A stretch of 64,000 nucleotides of DNA from Bacillota bacterium (GTDB taxonomy: Bacteria > Bacillota > Dehalobacteriia > UBA4068 > UBA4997): positions 124,001 to 188,000 of the forward strand of contig JAETNY010000006.1 in the NCBI GenBank assembly GCA_021771915.1, given 5' to 3'. Made by a program: the position numbers and the translations under genes. Of the stretch, positions 27,213-35,378 are shown one piece after another (the first letter of the stretch is position 1; each line of letters opens with the position of its first letter). A model generated the notes under the pieces. The model was not told the origin of the DNA. It did no database searches and saw only the letters and a program-made list of their open reading frames with translations.

Positions 27213-27349
27213 AATATCACCTCAATAATATATTTTATACAAAATTGAGAAATAATTAAATGCTTTATTTTACGACTATTGACGTGTAACAGATAATAAT
27301 ATGTAATTACATAGAAAAAAATAGTATTGTAACTAGAGGAGTAGAAAGA

Positions 27350-27406
27350 ATGAACAACTTAAAATCAGTTTTTAATCTGTATATTTTACATCTCTGGATT
27401 GAATTT
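27350..27406 (+). pseudogene. Remnant of the divergent partner gene, copy 1
   Basis: An 18-codon frame with AGAGGAG upstream. Its DNA aligns with an internal part of the gene at 27745-28137 (AGAAAGAA, TTAAA, TTTTAATCTGT, then TATT), while the rest of that gene is missing. It reads as a deletion remnant between the first regulator copy and the second. It overlaps the 3' end of copy 2 of the HTH gene. Confidence 0.55.
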
Positions 27407-27640
27407 TAGCAGTATACATGGTTCAATCTCCAAAACACAGGCTATATTGAATAATGTATCTAGTGATAATCCTCTAAACATATTAGGCGCTTCAATAGAA
27501 CCCATATGCTGTCTGCTTATTCCTGCCATTTCTGCTAACTGTTCTTGGCTTAAATGGCGTTTTTTACGATAATAAGCAATAGCAAAGGATAGATTTTGAT
27601 ATCTATTAGTATGGTCAAAAAGCCATCTTTCTTTCCCCAC
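27386..27640 (-). CDS. XRE-type helix-turn-helix regulator, copy 2
   Basis: 84 residues, HTH region LSQEQLAEMAGISRQHMGSI, paralogous to 26958-27212. GTG start with GAGGTG five bases upstream, the same arrangement as copy 1. It is divergent from the intact partner gene at 27745, with about 100 bases between them holding TTGACG and AT-rich -10-like sequence. Confidence 0.85.
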   Translation of the reverse strand: MGKERWLFDHTNRYQNLSFAIAYYRKKRHLSQEQLAEMAGISRQHMGSIEAPNMFRGLSLDTLFNIACVLEIEPCILLKFNPEM

Positions 27641-27744
27641 ATTATCACCTCTATAATATATTGTATATAAAATTAAGAAAATATTAAATACTCTGTTTCA
27701 CGACTATTGACGTGTAATAAATAACAATATATAATTGTATAGAG

Positions 27745-28137
27745 GTGAAAAATATTGAAAGAGAGGCGATTGTCGTGCATGAATGTGTGAAAAAAGATTT
27801 ACAGGGCAGCATTGAGCGGAAAGTTGAAGAGATAGTATTGGAATTGTCGGAGGACAAAGAAAGAACGCCATTAAACCAGCTTTTAATCTGTGTATTAAAG
27901 GCGCAAGTAGAAATTTATAAGGAATTGGATAAGCTGGAGGGTTTGGCCGAAAATTTGCAAAGTAAAAAAGCAAAAATTGATAGAAATTCCAAGGATTTTC
28001 TGACCCTCCGCGGAGTTTTGGTCGAAATGTGGATAAATAATATTATGGCCGTACGTTTGAATTGCGTTGATGAGGACGTTCTAAATGAAATGATAAAAAT
28101 GGACGAAAGAATGATAGAAATTGAAAATAAAATCTAA
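27745..28137 (+). CDS. Charged helical protein divergent from HTH copy 2, unknown function
   Basis: Up to 130 residues, almost all alpha-helical and rich in Lys, Glu and Leu (IERKVEEIVLELSEDKERTP, LDKLEGLAENLQSKKAKIDR), probably coiled-coil. No family recognised. The GTG at 27745 lies inside its own AGAGGTG, so the GTG at 27775 preceded by AGAGG is a better start. As the divergent neighbour of an XRE regulator it may be the regulated partner, possibly part of a toxin-antitoxin-like or plasmid-type module; this is inference only. Confidence 0.55.
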   Translation: MKNIEREAIVVHECVKKDLQGSIERKVEEIVLELSEDKERTPLNQLLICVLKAQVEIYKELDKLEGLAENLQSKKAKIDRNSKDFLTLRGVLVEMWINNIMAVRLNCVDEDVLNEMIKMDERMIEIENKI

Positions 28138-28233
28138 TAAACATATGAATAAAATTATCAGGCCAAAGTTATTTATTTTATATTTAAAATATAAATAATG
28201 TGTGATAAAAAATAAATTATTCATTTAATAATA

Positions 28234-28440
28234 TTGGCTGATAAAGTAAGGTTTTTGAAAGAGGACAAAAAGGAGGCCGAGATTATGAGTAGTGTTGTAG
28301 ATGAAATGTTAAAAGAAGGAAAAAAAGAAGTGGCTCGCCGTTTGCTGACCAATGGTAAACTTAGCATTGAGGAGATTGCTGAATATTCCGGCTTGTCTAT
28401 TGATGAGGTCAAGCAGCTGCAAAATGAAAAAAGCGCTTAA
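28234..28440 (+). pseudogene. C-terminal fragment of a second Rpn-family nuclease gene
   Basis: 68 codons nearly identical in sequence to the C-terminus of 26004-26819 (LADKVRFLKEDKKE, EIMSSVVDE, GLSIDEVKQLQNEKSA) but lacking the REGQREE repeats and the whole nuclease core. There is no ribosome-binding site before its TTG. It is in the opposite orientation to the complete gene, so the two form an inverted repeat around the HTH module. Confidence 0.8.
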
Positions 28441-28451
28441 AAATTTTATAT

Positions 28452-28495
28452 AAAAGATATAGCCATTTCTTAAAAAGAAATGGCTATATCTTTTA
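28452..28495 (+). terminator. Terminator after the Rpn fragment
   Basis: AAAGATATAGCCATTTCTT pairs with AAGAAATGGCTATATCTTT around a four-base loop, then T-rich sequence. Could also serve nusB from the other side. Confidence 0.75.
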
Positions 28496-28557
28496 TTATA
28501 AAACTAAAGTTTATGTTATAACCGCATATTATCCACAAATTATGCGACAATCGGCAA

Positions 28558-29259
28558 TCAGAACAAATCTTCCGGTTCCGGAGCAATTTTGTCCGCTTCT
28601 GTAATATCCACTTTACGAATTTTGCGAAAAGTTTTAACTGGTTCTGGCGCTGGCTGCAATTTACTGCGTCTGGCATAATTTTTATCTGCCTTTTTGCGCG
28701 CCATCACCATGGCGTCCTCCGCCGCCTTGTCCGCCCAGGCCTGCTCTGCCGCTTTGGCAATATCCGCGGCCGCGGCCTGTTGCTGCGCCTCTGCCTGCTG
28801 TAAACGCTCGTCAGCCTGACGCATCTGAACCTCATCAAGCTGATAATCGGCCGCTTTATCCGTCAAAACCGCATGCACAAACTTGTCCAAAACCGCATTA
28901 ATAAAACTTGGCGAATCATCAGTACCAAACTCTCGCGCCAGTTCAATCGCCTCATCAATTACAATCGGCGGCGGACTATCCGGCAGATATTTCAGCTCAT
29001 ACATGGACAAATGCAGTAAAAGCCTGTCCACCGAGCATAAACGCTCATATTGCCAGCCCTTTGCCAAACGGCGAATATATTGCTCTGTTTCAAAATGTTT
29101 CTGCCAGGCTCCTTGCGCCAAAACCACGGCAAAAGCTGCCGATTTCTGCGGCAGTTCCGCTTGCGCCAAAGTATGCTCCGCCATTTTCCAATCATTCGCG
29201 CCCTCAATCAACTGAAACAGCATCTGAAAAGCTGCTTCTCGCGCCTTATGCCTGCTCAA
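28558..29259 (-). CDS. nusB: Transcription antitermination factor NusB with long C-terminal extension
   Basis: Component of rRNA antitermination complexes. Residues 1-140 are a normal NusB: MSRHKAREAAFQMLFQ, SVDRLLLHLSMYELKYLP and AIELAREFGTDDSPSFINAV. The family is usually 130-150 residues; here about 90 more follow, Ala/Gln-rich helical (AQQQAAAADIAKAAEQAW), then basic, then acidic. It overlaps the DUF2273 gene by four bases and closes the asp23-amaP-DUF2273-nusB run. The frame is open with no sign of a frameshift. Confidence 0.95.
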   Translation of the reverse strand: MSRHKAREAAFQMLFQLIEGANDWKMAEHTLAQAELPQKSAAFAVVLAQGAWQKHFETEQYIRRLAKGWQYERLCSVDRLLLHLSMYELKYLPDSPPPIVIDEAIELAREFGTDDSPSFINAVLDKFVHAVLTDKAADYQLDEVQMRQADERLQQAEAQQQAAAADIAKAAEQAWADKAAEDAMVMARKKADKNYARRSKLQPAPEPVKTFRKIRKVDITEADKIAPEPEDLF

Positions 29260-29507
29260 AAGCCATGTCCTCCTTGCTTCTTATGCCGATTTTGCCAACG
29301 CTCCTTAATGGCCTGAAAATCCGGACCCTCTCCGGCGTCAACCTTAACGCCAACATAAAGCCCGATAGCAATGCACAAGCCCACCACAAAGGTTCGCCAG
29401 AAGCCGAAGGCGGCAAAGGATAAACCCAAAAGCACACCCAACAGCAAACCAAGCGAGGTTGCCGGGTGCTTATAAATAAACTCTCTGCACCAATCAATAA
29501 AATTCAT
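29256..29507 (-). CDS. DUF2273 small membrane protein
   Basis: 83 residues with two hydrophobic segments (SLGLLLGVLLGLSFAAFGF, VVGLCIAIGLYVGV) and a basic tail. The family accompanies Asp23 and AmaP in Firmicutes; function unknown, thought to belong to the same membrane-anchored envelope-stress complex. The ATG at 29507 with GGAAGG upstream is preferred to 29531. The ATGA overlap with nusB gives coupling. Confidence 0.85.
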   Translation of the reverse strand: MNFIDWCREFIYKHPATSLGLLLGVLLGLSFAAFGFWRTFVVGLCIAIGLYVGVKVDAGEGPDFQAIKERWQNRHKKQGGHGF

Positions 29508-29537
29508 AGTCAACCGCCTTCCTTTTTTCATCTGATT

Positions 29538-30125
29538 TTAAACTGTTGGCTCATTCTTATCAGTATTAATATGCTGTGTAAAATTATCAGTTATAACATC
29601 AGCAACAATAATTTTCACGGAAGCGACTTTCAAACCGACCATATTTTCCAGCTGGGTTTTTACAGAATTTTGCAAATTATTAGCCAACTCCGGAATATTA
29701 GCATCTGCCGAAGCCACAACCTTAAGCATAATCTGTGCGCCGTCAGCCATCTGGGAAATCTTGCTTTCCAACTCCTTAACAGCCGGATAATCCTTTTTTT
29801 GCTGCTGAATGATACAATCCACGGCCGCTGTGCTAATCTGCACATTAGAACCGCTTTCACCCACCATAATCACATTGACTGCCATGCCATTTTCTTTTTT
29901 GCGGCCAGAAGAATGAAAAACCACGCCAAACAGCAACAAAATAGCCAAAAGCAGCAGACAGGCCGATGCGACCAGCGTAATCCAGCGATTTTGCGTCATC
30001 ATTGTAGCCAGCCAATTCACATAACGCAACAAATTAGCGTCATAACAAGCCCAAATACCGCCAACGCCCAGCGCGGCCAGACACAAACTAAATATAAACA
30101 GAAAAAATTTCTCTAAAAATCTCAT
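29538..30125 (-). CDS. amaP: Alkaline shock response membrane anchor protein AmaP
   Basis: 195 residues with two N-terminal transmembrane helices (about 5-27 and 48-68) and a soluble Asp23-like C-terminal domain. In Staphylococcus AmaP anchors Asp23 to the membrane. It lies between the asp23 gene and the DUF2273 gene, the conserved order. The family call rests on topology, the VSTAAVxxII-like segment (here ISTAAVDCIIQQ) and context. Confidence 0.85.
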   Translation of the reverse strand: MRFLEKFFLFIFSLCLAALGVGGIWACYDANLLRYVNWLATMMTQNRWITLVASACLLLLAILLLFGVVFHSSGRKKENGMAVNVIMVGESGSNVQISTAAVDCIIQQQKKDYPAVKELESKISQMADGAQIMLKVVASADANIPELANNLQNSVKTQLENMVGLKVASVKIIVADVITDNFTQHINTDKNEPTV

Positions 30126-30286
30126 ACCTATCCACCCTTAAATCTGCCCACATTTAAAATGCCCCAAACCAGCAAAGGGCTATGGCCAAAAGGCAATAGC
30201 CCCTGCAATTATACCGGCCGCCAAACTGCCAAAAGCAACAGGCTGACCGCTATAATTTAGTCCAAGACAATCAGGCAAAACAAAGC

Positions 30287-30706
30287 CTATTCCTCAACAG
30301 CAGGGGTTGTTTCAACAACCTCATCTGTCTTTTCTTCCACAAACTGAACGCCTGTTACGTGTACATTTACAGCAGTTACGTTCAGGCCGGTCATATCGCC
30401 AACCGCTGTGGAAACGGCATACTGAATATTGCCGGCCACTTCCGGAATTTTTTTGCCATACTCAATAATGATGCTGATATCCAGCGCCACATCATTATCA
30501 GTGATTTCAACTTTAACACCTTTGGTCAGCTGTTTTTTGCCCAACATCTGGGAAAGACCGCTCACCATGTTACCGCTCATACCGGCAACGCCCTCAATTT
30601 CTGAAGCTGCAATACCTGCAATCGTAGCCACAACATCATTGGCAATCTTTACAGTATTTGTATCTTCCTGGTTTTGAACCTCAACTTCCAAAATCTGTTC
30701 ATCCAT
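30287..30706 (-). CDS. Asp23/Gls24 family envelope stress protein
   Basis: 139-residue soluble protein of the Asp23 family (VKIANDVVATIAGIAASEIE, VSGLSQMLGKK, VALDISIIIEYGKKIPEVA, TGLNVTAVNVHVTGVQF). It sits downstream of spoIIIAH and upstream of amaP, as yqhY does in Bacillus. The ATG at 30706 follows GGAGGTG. It has its own sigma-70 promoter, so it is not solely dependent on the sporulation operon. Confidence 0.93.
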   Translation of the reverse strand: MDEQILEVEVQNQEDTNTVKIANDVVATIAGIAASEIEGVAGMSGNMVSGLSQMLGKKQLTKGVKVEITDNDVALDISIIIEYGKKIPEVAGNIQYAVSTAVGDMTGLNVTAVNVHVTGVQFVEEKTDEVVETTPAVEE

Positions 30707-30735
30707 GGAACACACCTCCTATTTTTTATAGCTAC

Positions 30736-30764
30736 ATTATATCATAGCAACCAAAAGAAAACAA
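30736..30764 (-). promoter_or_regulatory. Promoter of asp23-amaP-DUF2273-nusB
   Basis: Minus-strand TTGTTT (30759-30764) and TATAAT (30736-30741), 17-base spacer, with GGAGG about 20 bases downstream. Confidence 0.7.
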
Positions 30765-30898
30765 CTAATTTTTTAGAATATGAGAAATTTTTTCTTTATA
30801 TTTTGTTTACAGTTTAATAATTTTATTTATTTTGCTGACACTTTAAGCCTTTTGTATACCTCCCCGGGCACAAAAATCCAATTCTTAATCCTTAATCC

Positions 30899-31750
30899 TT
30901 AATTTTTAAGGACAATTATTACATTTTCAAAACCAATAGCTGTATAATTGTCAACCAAACGGGCTATTTTTTCCGCTTCATTATCCGCAATGCCATTTTC
31001 CTTGCTCAAAGACAAAACCACATTCACCTTTTCCGGCTGAATAAACACAACCGCTTCGCCGCCATACTGCGCCACCAAAATACTCTCCAGCATCAACTCC
31101 TGCTCAATCGCCTCAGCCTGTTCAATCACTTTATGCTGAGCCTCCGCGCGCATTTCTGACGTTGTTTTCTCATCATCAATCAAAGACTGCAAAAGTTCCA
31201 GCTGACGCGAACGAGCCTTTTCTCTCTCCAAACGATAATTGATGAAAAAATCACTATCGCTGTTGATTGAATAATTGCCTGATGTACCCTGCTTGTTTTC
31301 TTCAGGCTTGTTTTCTTCAGGCTTACTTTCTGCTGTTTTATTTTCTGCCAGCTTATTTTCTTCTGCCTGCGCTCCGGCTTTATCATCTTTATTTTCCGCC
31401 GGCTGGCCGTTAGACTTCTGTCCCTCCATATTCTGCGCCCCATCGGCAGAATTTGCCAAAACCTCAACACTTCCTGGCTTATCCGCATTATCAGAATTAT
31501 CCGTATTCACTCTCTGAATATCATACGGTATGGTGTCCGTCACATATAAAATATCCTGCTGACCGGCTGCAATATGCTTATCCACCTCCTCCAGCCCCAG
31601 CCAGGCCGAAAACATCACCAGCATCACAGCAAAAGTCAGACTCCATTTGTTGAGCGTCAGCTTTTTCAGCATGCTCTCCTGCGGTTCCTCCTGCGTGCTC
31701 AATGTGCGCCGGCTCCAGCCCTGATAACCATTTTTACTCTGCTTATTCAT
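30899..31750 (-). CDS. spoIIIAH: Stage III sporulation protein AH
   Basis: 283 residues: one N-terminal transmembrane helix (about 33-50), a Glu/Lys/Asn-rich low-complexity linker with repeated PEENKPEENK units, then a C-terminal ring-building domain (DDEKTTSEMRAEAQHKVIE, VVFIQPEKVNVVL, KIARLVDNYTAIGFENV). SpoIIIAH sits in the mother-cell membrane and binds SpoIIQ across the intermembrane space, forming the feeding-tube channel. It is the last gene of the complete spoIIIA operon. The linker is longer than in Bacillus. Confidence 0.93.
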   Translation of the reverse strand: MNKQSKNGYQGWSRRTLSTQEEPQESMLKKLTLNKWSLTFAVMLVMFSAWLGLEEVDKHIAAGQQDILYVTDTIPYDIQRVNTDNSDNADKPGSVEVLANSADGAQNMEGQKSNGQPAENKDDKAGAQAEENKLAENKTAESKPEENKPEENKQGTSGNYSINSDSDFFINYRLEREKARSRQLELLQSLIDDEKTTSEMRAEAQHKVIEQAEAIEQELMLESILVAQYGGEAVVFIQPEKVNVVLSLSKENGIADNEAEKIARLVDNYTAIGFENVIIVLKN

Positions 31751-31789
31751 TATTCCGCCACCTCCAAAATTTTGCTTAAATTATATTTA

Positions 31790-32356
31790 TTAAACTTTTT
31801 CAGCCTGACAAATAACAATTTTATGCGCCGGCACCGCCAACAGATTTTGCAGCGCCTCGGCAATCTGAGCGCGCACATTAGGGTTATCGCCGCCCTCGGC
31901 CACCACTAACACCCCCTGCACCTCCGCCATGCTCTGCTGCACCATAACCGGGCCGCCCTTGCCGTCCGCCAAAACCAGATTATCACTGGAAGTTTGCTCT
32001 CTGGTGCTGCGCTTCTGGCCACTATCCGTCGTTTCATCAGTCGTCCGCACGGTAGTGCTGGCGTTAATGGCATATTCCGTCTGCGCGCTGCGCGCAAAGG
32101 TTAAAGAAACGCTAACCTGGCCGGCTCCCTGAATACGGCTTAAAACCGCCGCCAGCCGCTGTTCCAGTTCAGCCTCAGGCGATAAATCCGCCACCGGCGC
32201 TGCAACCATTGGCAGGTCGCTGCTTACAGCATCATTTTGCCCGGTTGAAAGCCAGGCAGAACTCCCCATCAAAAGCAGCCCCACAAGCAGCAGTCCGCCC
32301 AGCTGCCAGATACGCCTTTTTTCCTTATCACGCAATCCCTCCAACATCATTACCAC
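31790..32356 (-). CDS. spoIIIAG: Stage III sporulation protein AG
   Basis: 188-residue single-pass protein that forms a large ring in the mother-cell membrane during engulfment. Transmembrane helix at about 17-37, then a ring domain with LEQRLAAVLSRIQGAGQVSV, a short Ser/Thr-rich insertion, and VQGVLVVAEGGDNPNVRAQI. Starts one base after spoIIIAF ends. Confidence 0.93.
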   Translation of the reverse strand: MVMMLEGLRDKEKRRIWQLGGLLLVGLLLMGSSAWLSTGQNDAVSSDLPMVAAPVADLSPEAELEQRLAAVLSRIQGAGQVSVSLTFARSAQTEYAINASTTVRTTDETTDSGQKRSTREQTSSDNLVLADGKGGPVMVQQSMAEVQGVLVVAEGGDNPNVRAQIAEALQNLLAVPAHKIVICQAEKV

Positions 32357-32357
32357 C

Positions 32358-32993
32358 TCACTCCGCCTTTATGTTTTCTGCCGCCAAATTGGAGCTTTGA
32401 TAGTTGGCAATCGAAACCTGCACCGCAGCCGGTTCAATATCATAAAAATCAGCCACAGTCTGACGCACCGCCCGGCCAATATTCTCCGCCTGCTCCTGTC
32501 TGGCCTGCTCAACAGTTAATACTATGATAACCTGTCCCCAATTATGCCACCCACCTTGTTCCGCCGCATCATATAATAAATCCGCGTTCAGGCTAACCTC
32601 AACCGTACAGTTTTCCACCCCGGCCGCCAGCCCCACCAGAGAAGCAATCTGCCGCTCCAAACCGCTGGCCAGTTCCTGCGCCGCCTGCGCCCGAACACCA
32701 TCAGCCAAATTACTGCCAGCCGTAACAATCTGCTCGGTTGTATCCGCCTGTCCGGACAAAATCTGCTGCATATCACTGAAAACGCTGGCTTTAACCTCCG
32801 GCGCCAAACCTCGCGTTAAGCCCAGCAACGGATTTAACAGCGCCGCCACCAGCAAAAGCCCCATCACGAACTGCGTATATTTTTTCAAATTGCCGCCCGG
32901 CAGCAACACTTCCAAAAACAGGCTTAAACCGGCCAAAACCAGAACTTGTCGGCAAACTTCCGTCAATCCCTCCACCAAAAGCAAAATCATCAC
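32358..32993 (-). CDS. spoIIIAF: Stage III sporulation protein AF
   Basis: 211 residues, two N-terminal hydrophobic helices (FLEVLLPGGNLKKYTQFVMG between them is typical of the family) and a soluble C-terminal domain ending near AAAVQVSI. Position between AE and AG and the LPxGxLKKYxxFVxGL signature identify it. Ten bases separate it from spoIIIAE. Confidence 0.92.
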   Translation of the reverse strand: MMILLLVEGLTEVCRQVLVLAGLSLFLEVLLPGGNLKKYTQFVMGLLLVAALLNPLLGLTRGLAPEVKASVFSDMQQILSGQADTTEQIVTAGSNLADGVRAQAAQELASGLERQIASLVGLAAGVENCTVEVSLNADLLYDAAEQGGWHNWGQVIIVLTVEQARQEQAENIGRAVRQTVADFYDIEPAAVQVSIANYQSSNLAAENIKAE

Positions 32994-33003
32994 CTCCGCC
33001 CAA

Positions 33004-34206
33004 TCAACGCAACGCCACCAGCAAATTTCCCATACTAATGGTTATGCTGACAATGAAAAAAAAGAATAGGCCGCTAATTGCTGTAACGGCGAAAAACAAT
33101 AACACTACGCCGCCCATGCTGTTCATTGCTTTAGCCAGCGTGCTATCGCCCAACGGTTCCACCAAAGCCGCCGTCAGGCGCAGCAGCAGTGAAAGCAACA
33201 GAATTTTCACCGCTGGTACAATACAGATAAGCAACAAAACAACCAGACCCAAAACGCCAATCAGATTTTTCAGCAACAGCGCCGTGCTGATTACAGTATC
33301 CAGCGTATCGGCCAAAGTACGCCCCACCACTGGAATAAACAGGCCGGCCGCGCTTTTGGCCGCTTTTATCCCCAAACCATCAATAACTGAACTGCCCAAC
33401 CCCAACAAACCCAGCAACGCACCAAACAGCGTTAGCATAATGCTGAACACGCCCATCGCCAAATCGCGGCACAGCTTGGCCAAACCGCTTAGTTTAATTT
33501 GTGGCGAAATCTGACCGCCCACTGTCAGCGCGCCACAGATATACAGCAGCGGCAGAACAAAAATACGCAGAATATGCAACGCGCTGGCCACTGCGCCCAA
33601 CAACAGCGGATTATACAAACCAACCGCTGAAGTTGCTCCCAATGATACCAGCAACGTCAGCAAAACCGGCAGCAGCGCATATAAAAAACCGCTCATCAAT
33701 TCCACTGCCTCCGCCGCCGCACCGCCAGCCAGCTGAAATACCTGCAAAACCACGCCAAACAAAGCCAGATAAACAATACGCCGCGCCAGTTCAGCCACTC
33801 CATTGCCTGGTAAATGCACCAGCAACAGGCCAAAAACCGCCAAAACCAGCAGTTGCCCCAAAATCCGCACCGATGCATTAATCTCACGCAGAAACACGGC
33901 CACCAGAACCTTACCCAGCAAAGCAGCGTCAATGCGGATTTCCCCGGCCCAAACCCCTTGCCAAAGTTCGCGCAGGGCTTCAGTACCAGCCGTTTCGCGC
34001 AGATATTCAGCCACATCATCAATAGCCTGCTGCAAATCGCCAGTATCCAAAGCTGACGTCATCAACTCTGGTGCAGCCGCCGAAGTGCTTGCAAACGTCA
34101 ACGCCGGCCGCGCCCAAGTCAACACCAAACCAAGCATGATAACCAGAGGTAAAAGCAACAGCCACCGCCGCCAGCCGCGCGCCGTCCGGCAATAGTATCT
34201 AATCAT
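33004..34206 (-). CDS. spoIIIAE: Stage III sporulation protein AE
   Basis: 400-residue polytopic membrane protein, with a signal-like first helix and about seven further helices. It includes the family segments SSVIDGLGIKAAKSAAGLFI and PVVGRTLADTLDTV. It is the largest membrane component of the SpoIIIA complex. Start overlaps spoIIIAD by four bases. Confidence 0.94.
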   Translation of the reverse strand: MIRYYCRTARGWRRWLLLLPLVIMLGLVLTWARPALTFASTSAAAPELMTSALDTGDLQQAIDDVAEYLRETAGTEALRELWQGVWAGEIRIDAALLGKVLVAVFLREINASVRILGQLLVLAVFGLLLVHLPGNGVAELARRIVYLALFGVVLQVFQLAGGAAAEAVELMSGFLYALLPVLLTLLVSLGATSAVGLYNPLLLGAVASALHILRIFVLPLLYICGALTVGGQISPQIKLSGLAKLCRDLAMGVFSIMLTLFGALLGLLGLGSSVIDGLGIKAAKSAAGLFIPVVGRTLADTLDTVISTALLLKNLIGVLGLVVLLLICIVPAVKILLLSLLLRLTAALVEPLGDSTLAKAMNSMGGVVLLFFAVTAISGLFFFFIVSITISMGNLLVALR

Positions 34207-34595
34207 GGCAATATATTCACCACACTATCCAAAATGTTTACCACAATCGGCACGGCCAGCAGCAACACCACCACCTTGGCGGCCAATTCCACCTTGGCGC
34301 CCAAAGCGCTTTCCCCGGCGTCGCGGCAAAGGCCGGCAGCAAATTCCGCAACATAGCTTACCGCAATAATTTTCAGCAAAACACTCAAATAAAGCTGATT
34401 AAGCCCGGAAGTATCCGCCACTCGCCGAAAGACCTGCAAAACATCGCCCAACAACGGCAGCAACCGCCAGATTATTAAGACGCCCAGCGCCAGCTGCAAA
34501 ATCACCGCCAGCGGCGGCAGGCCGCTCTGCTTCAGCAACAGACTGCCCAACAGCCCGGCCAGCGCCAAACCAATCACAGCCACAAAAGTATTCAT
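34203..34595 (-). CDS. spoIIIAD: Stage III sporulation protein AD
   Basis: 130-residue membrane protein with three to four helices; family segments ALAGLLGSLLLKQSGLPPLA and LLKIIAVSYVAEFAAGLCRD are seen. Follows spoIIIAC by nine bases and overlaps spoIIIAE by four. Confidence 0.93.
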   Translation of the reverse strand: MNTFVAVIGLALAGLLGSLLLKQSGLPPLAVILQLALGVLIIWRLLPLLGDVLQVFRRVADTSGLNQLYLSVLLKIIAVSYVAEFAAGLCRDAGESALGAKVELAAKVVVLLLAVPIVVNILDSVVNILP

Positions 34596-34604
34596 CTAAA
34601 TCAC

Positions 34605-34805
34605 CTAATACAGACTGAAAACGCTCTGCACCTCCGCAAAAAGCGAAAGCACCAGCGGCAAAACACGCAGCAACGCCACAATCAGCCCCACCAGCAGCAC
34701 CAGATAGCTATATTCTTCACGCCCGGCCTGCTTTAACAGGGCGTTTATTACCGTCACCGCAATGGCCAGCCCAGCCAGAAAAAAAATAACGCTCACTTCC
34801 ACCAC
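34605..34805 (-). CDS. spoIIIAC: Stage III sporulation protein AC
   Basis: 66-residue two-helix membrane protein with ALLKQAGREEYSYLVLLVG, the family signature. Located between AB and AD in the canonical operon order. A 54-base gap separates it from spoIIIAB; no separate promoter is evident. Confidence 0.93.
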   Translation of the reverse strand: MVEVSVIFFLAGLAIAVTVINALLKQAGREEYSYLVLLVGLIVALLRVLPLVLSLFAEVQSVFSLY

Positions 34806-34859
34806 AAGCCAGACCCCCTCTTTCCCTTAAACAGATTTCTCCAAACCAATCCCACCACA

Positions 34860-35378
34860 TCACAGCCACAGACAAATCAGCAGCAAACCGCTGCACCAGC
34901 CCAAACCGCCCAGCAAACGCGTCAGCCTGGCACACTGCGCCGCCGCTTCATCAGCCAAATTTTGCAGCCGCCGCTCCGTCAAACCCAAAAGCCGCTGCTG
35001 ATTGTTCAGACCAGAAGCCCCTAGCCCCTGCCCCAACTCCATTAACACCTGCAAATCCGCCGCCAGCAAATGCCAACCGCCCTTTTGCTCAACCAAAAAC
35101 CGCTGCCAGATTTCCGGCAAAGCCTGCGCCGTTTGCGTTTCCAACTCCTGCGCCAGAGTTTGCCAAAACCGCCCCACCACGCCGTTGTTTTGAGCCGCCG
35201 CCAAAGCGCAAAGCCGCGGCAACGTCAACAAGCCATAATTCATTTCACTTTGCAGCAAACGCACAACCGCCAGCCAGTCCAGCAATTCTCGCGGTCTTTG
35301 CCGCAAAGCACAGCGCAGCTGCCCAAAGCCGCCCACCGTAGCCAACAAAATAAAAACAGCCCCCAACATACTCAACAT
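34860..35378 (-). CDS. spoIIIAB: Stage III sporulation protein AB
   Basis: 172 residues with helices at both ends and a soluble middle containing LQSEMNYGLLTLP and LLGLTERRLQNLADEA. The fold resembles type II secretion F-domain proteins, consistent with a platform for the AA ATPase. Start overlaps spoIIIAA by seven bases. Confidence 0.92.
   Translation of the reverse strand: MLSMLGAVFILLATVGGFGQLRCALRQRPRELLDWLAVVRLLQSEMNYGLLTLPRLCALAAAQNNGVVGRFWQTLAQELETQTAQALPEIWQRFLVEQKGGWHLLAADLQVLMELGQGLGASGLNNQQRLLGLTERRLQNLADEAAAQCARLTRLLGGLGWCSGLLLICLWL

Larger units (their letters stand above)
26958..27760. repeat. Tandem duplication: HTH gene plus divergent promoter region
   Basis: Two units (26958 to about 27400 and 27386 to about 27760) share the HTH gene, its GAGGTG-GTG start, the AT-rich upstream region and CGACTATTGACGTGTAA (near 27276 and 27701). 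The unit continues into the partner gene, which survives only in the second copy. Confidence 0.75.

Noticed and set aside
30883-30903. Three tandem CTTAAT units after asp23 upstream region
   Set aside because: A very short AT-rich direct repeat next to the spoIIIAH stop; no partner site or function can be argued.
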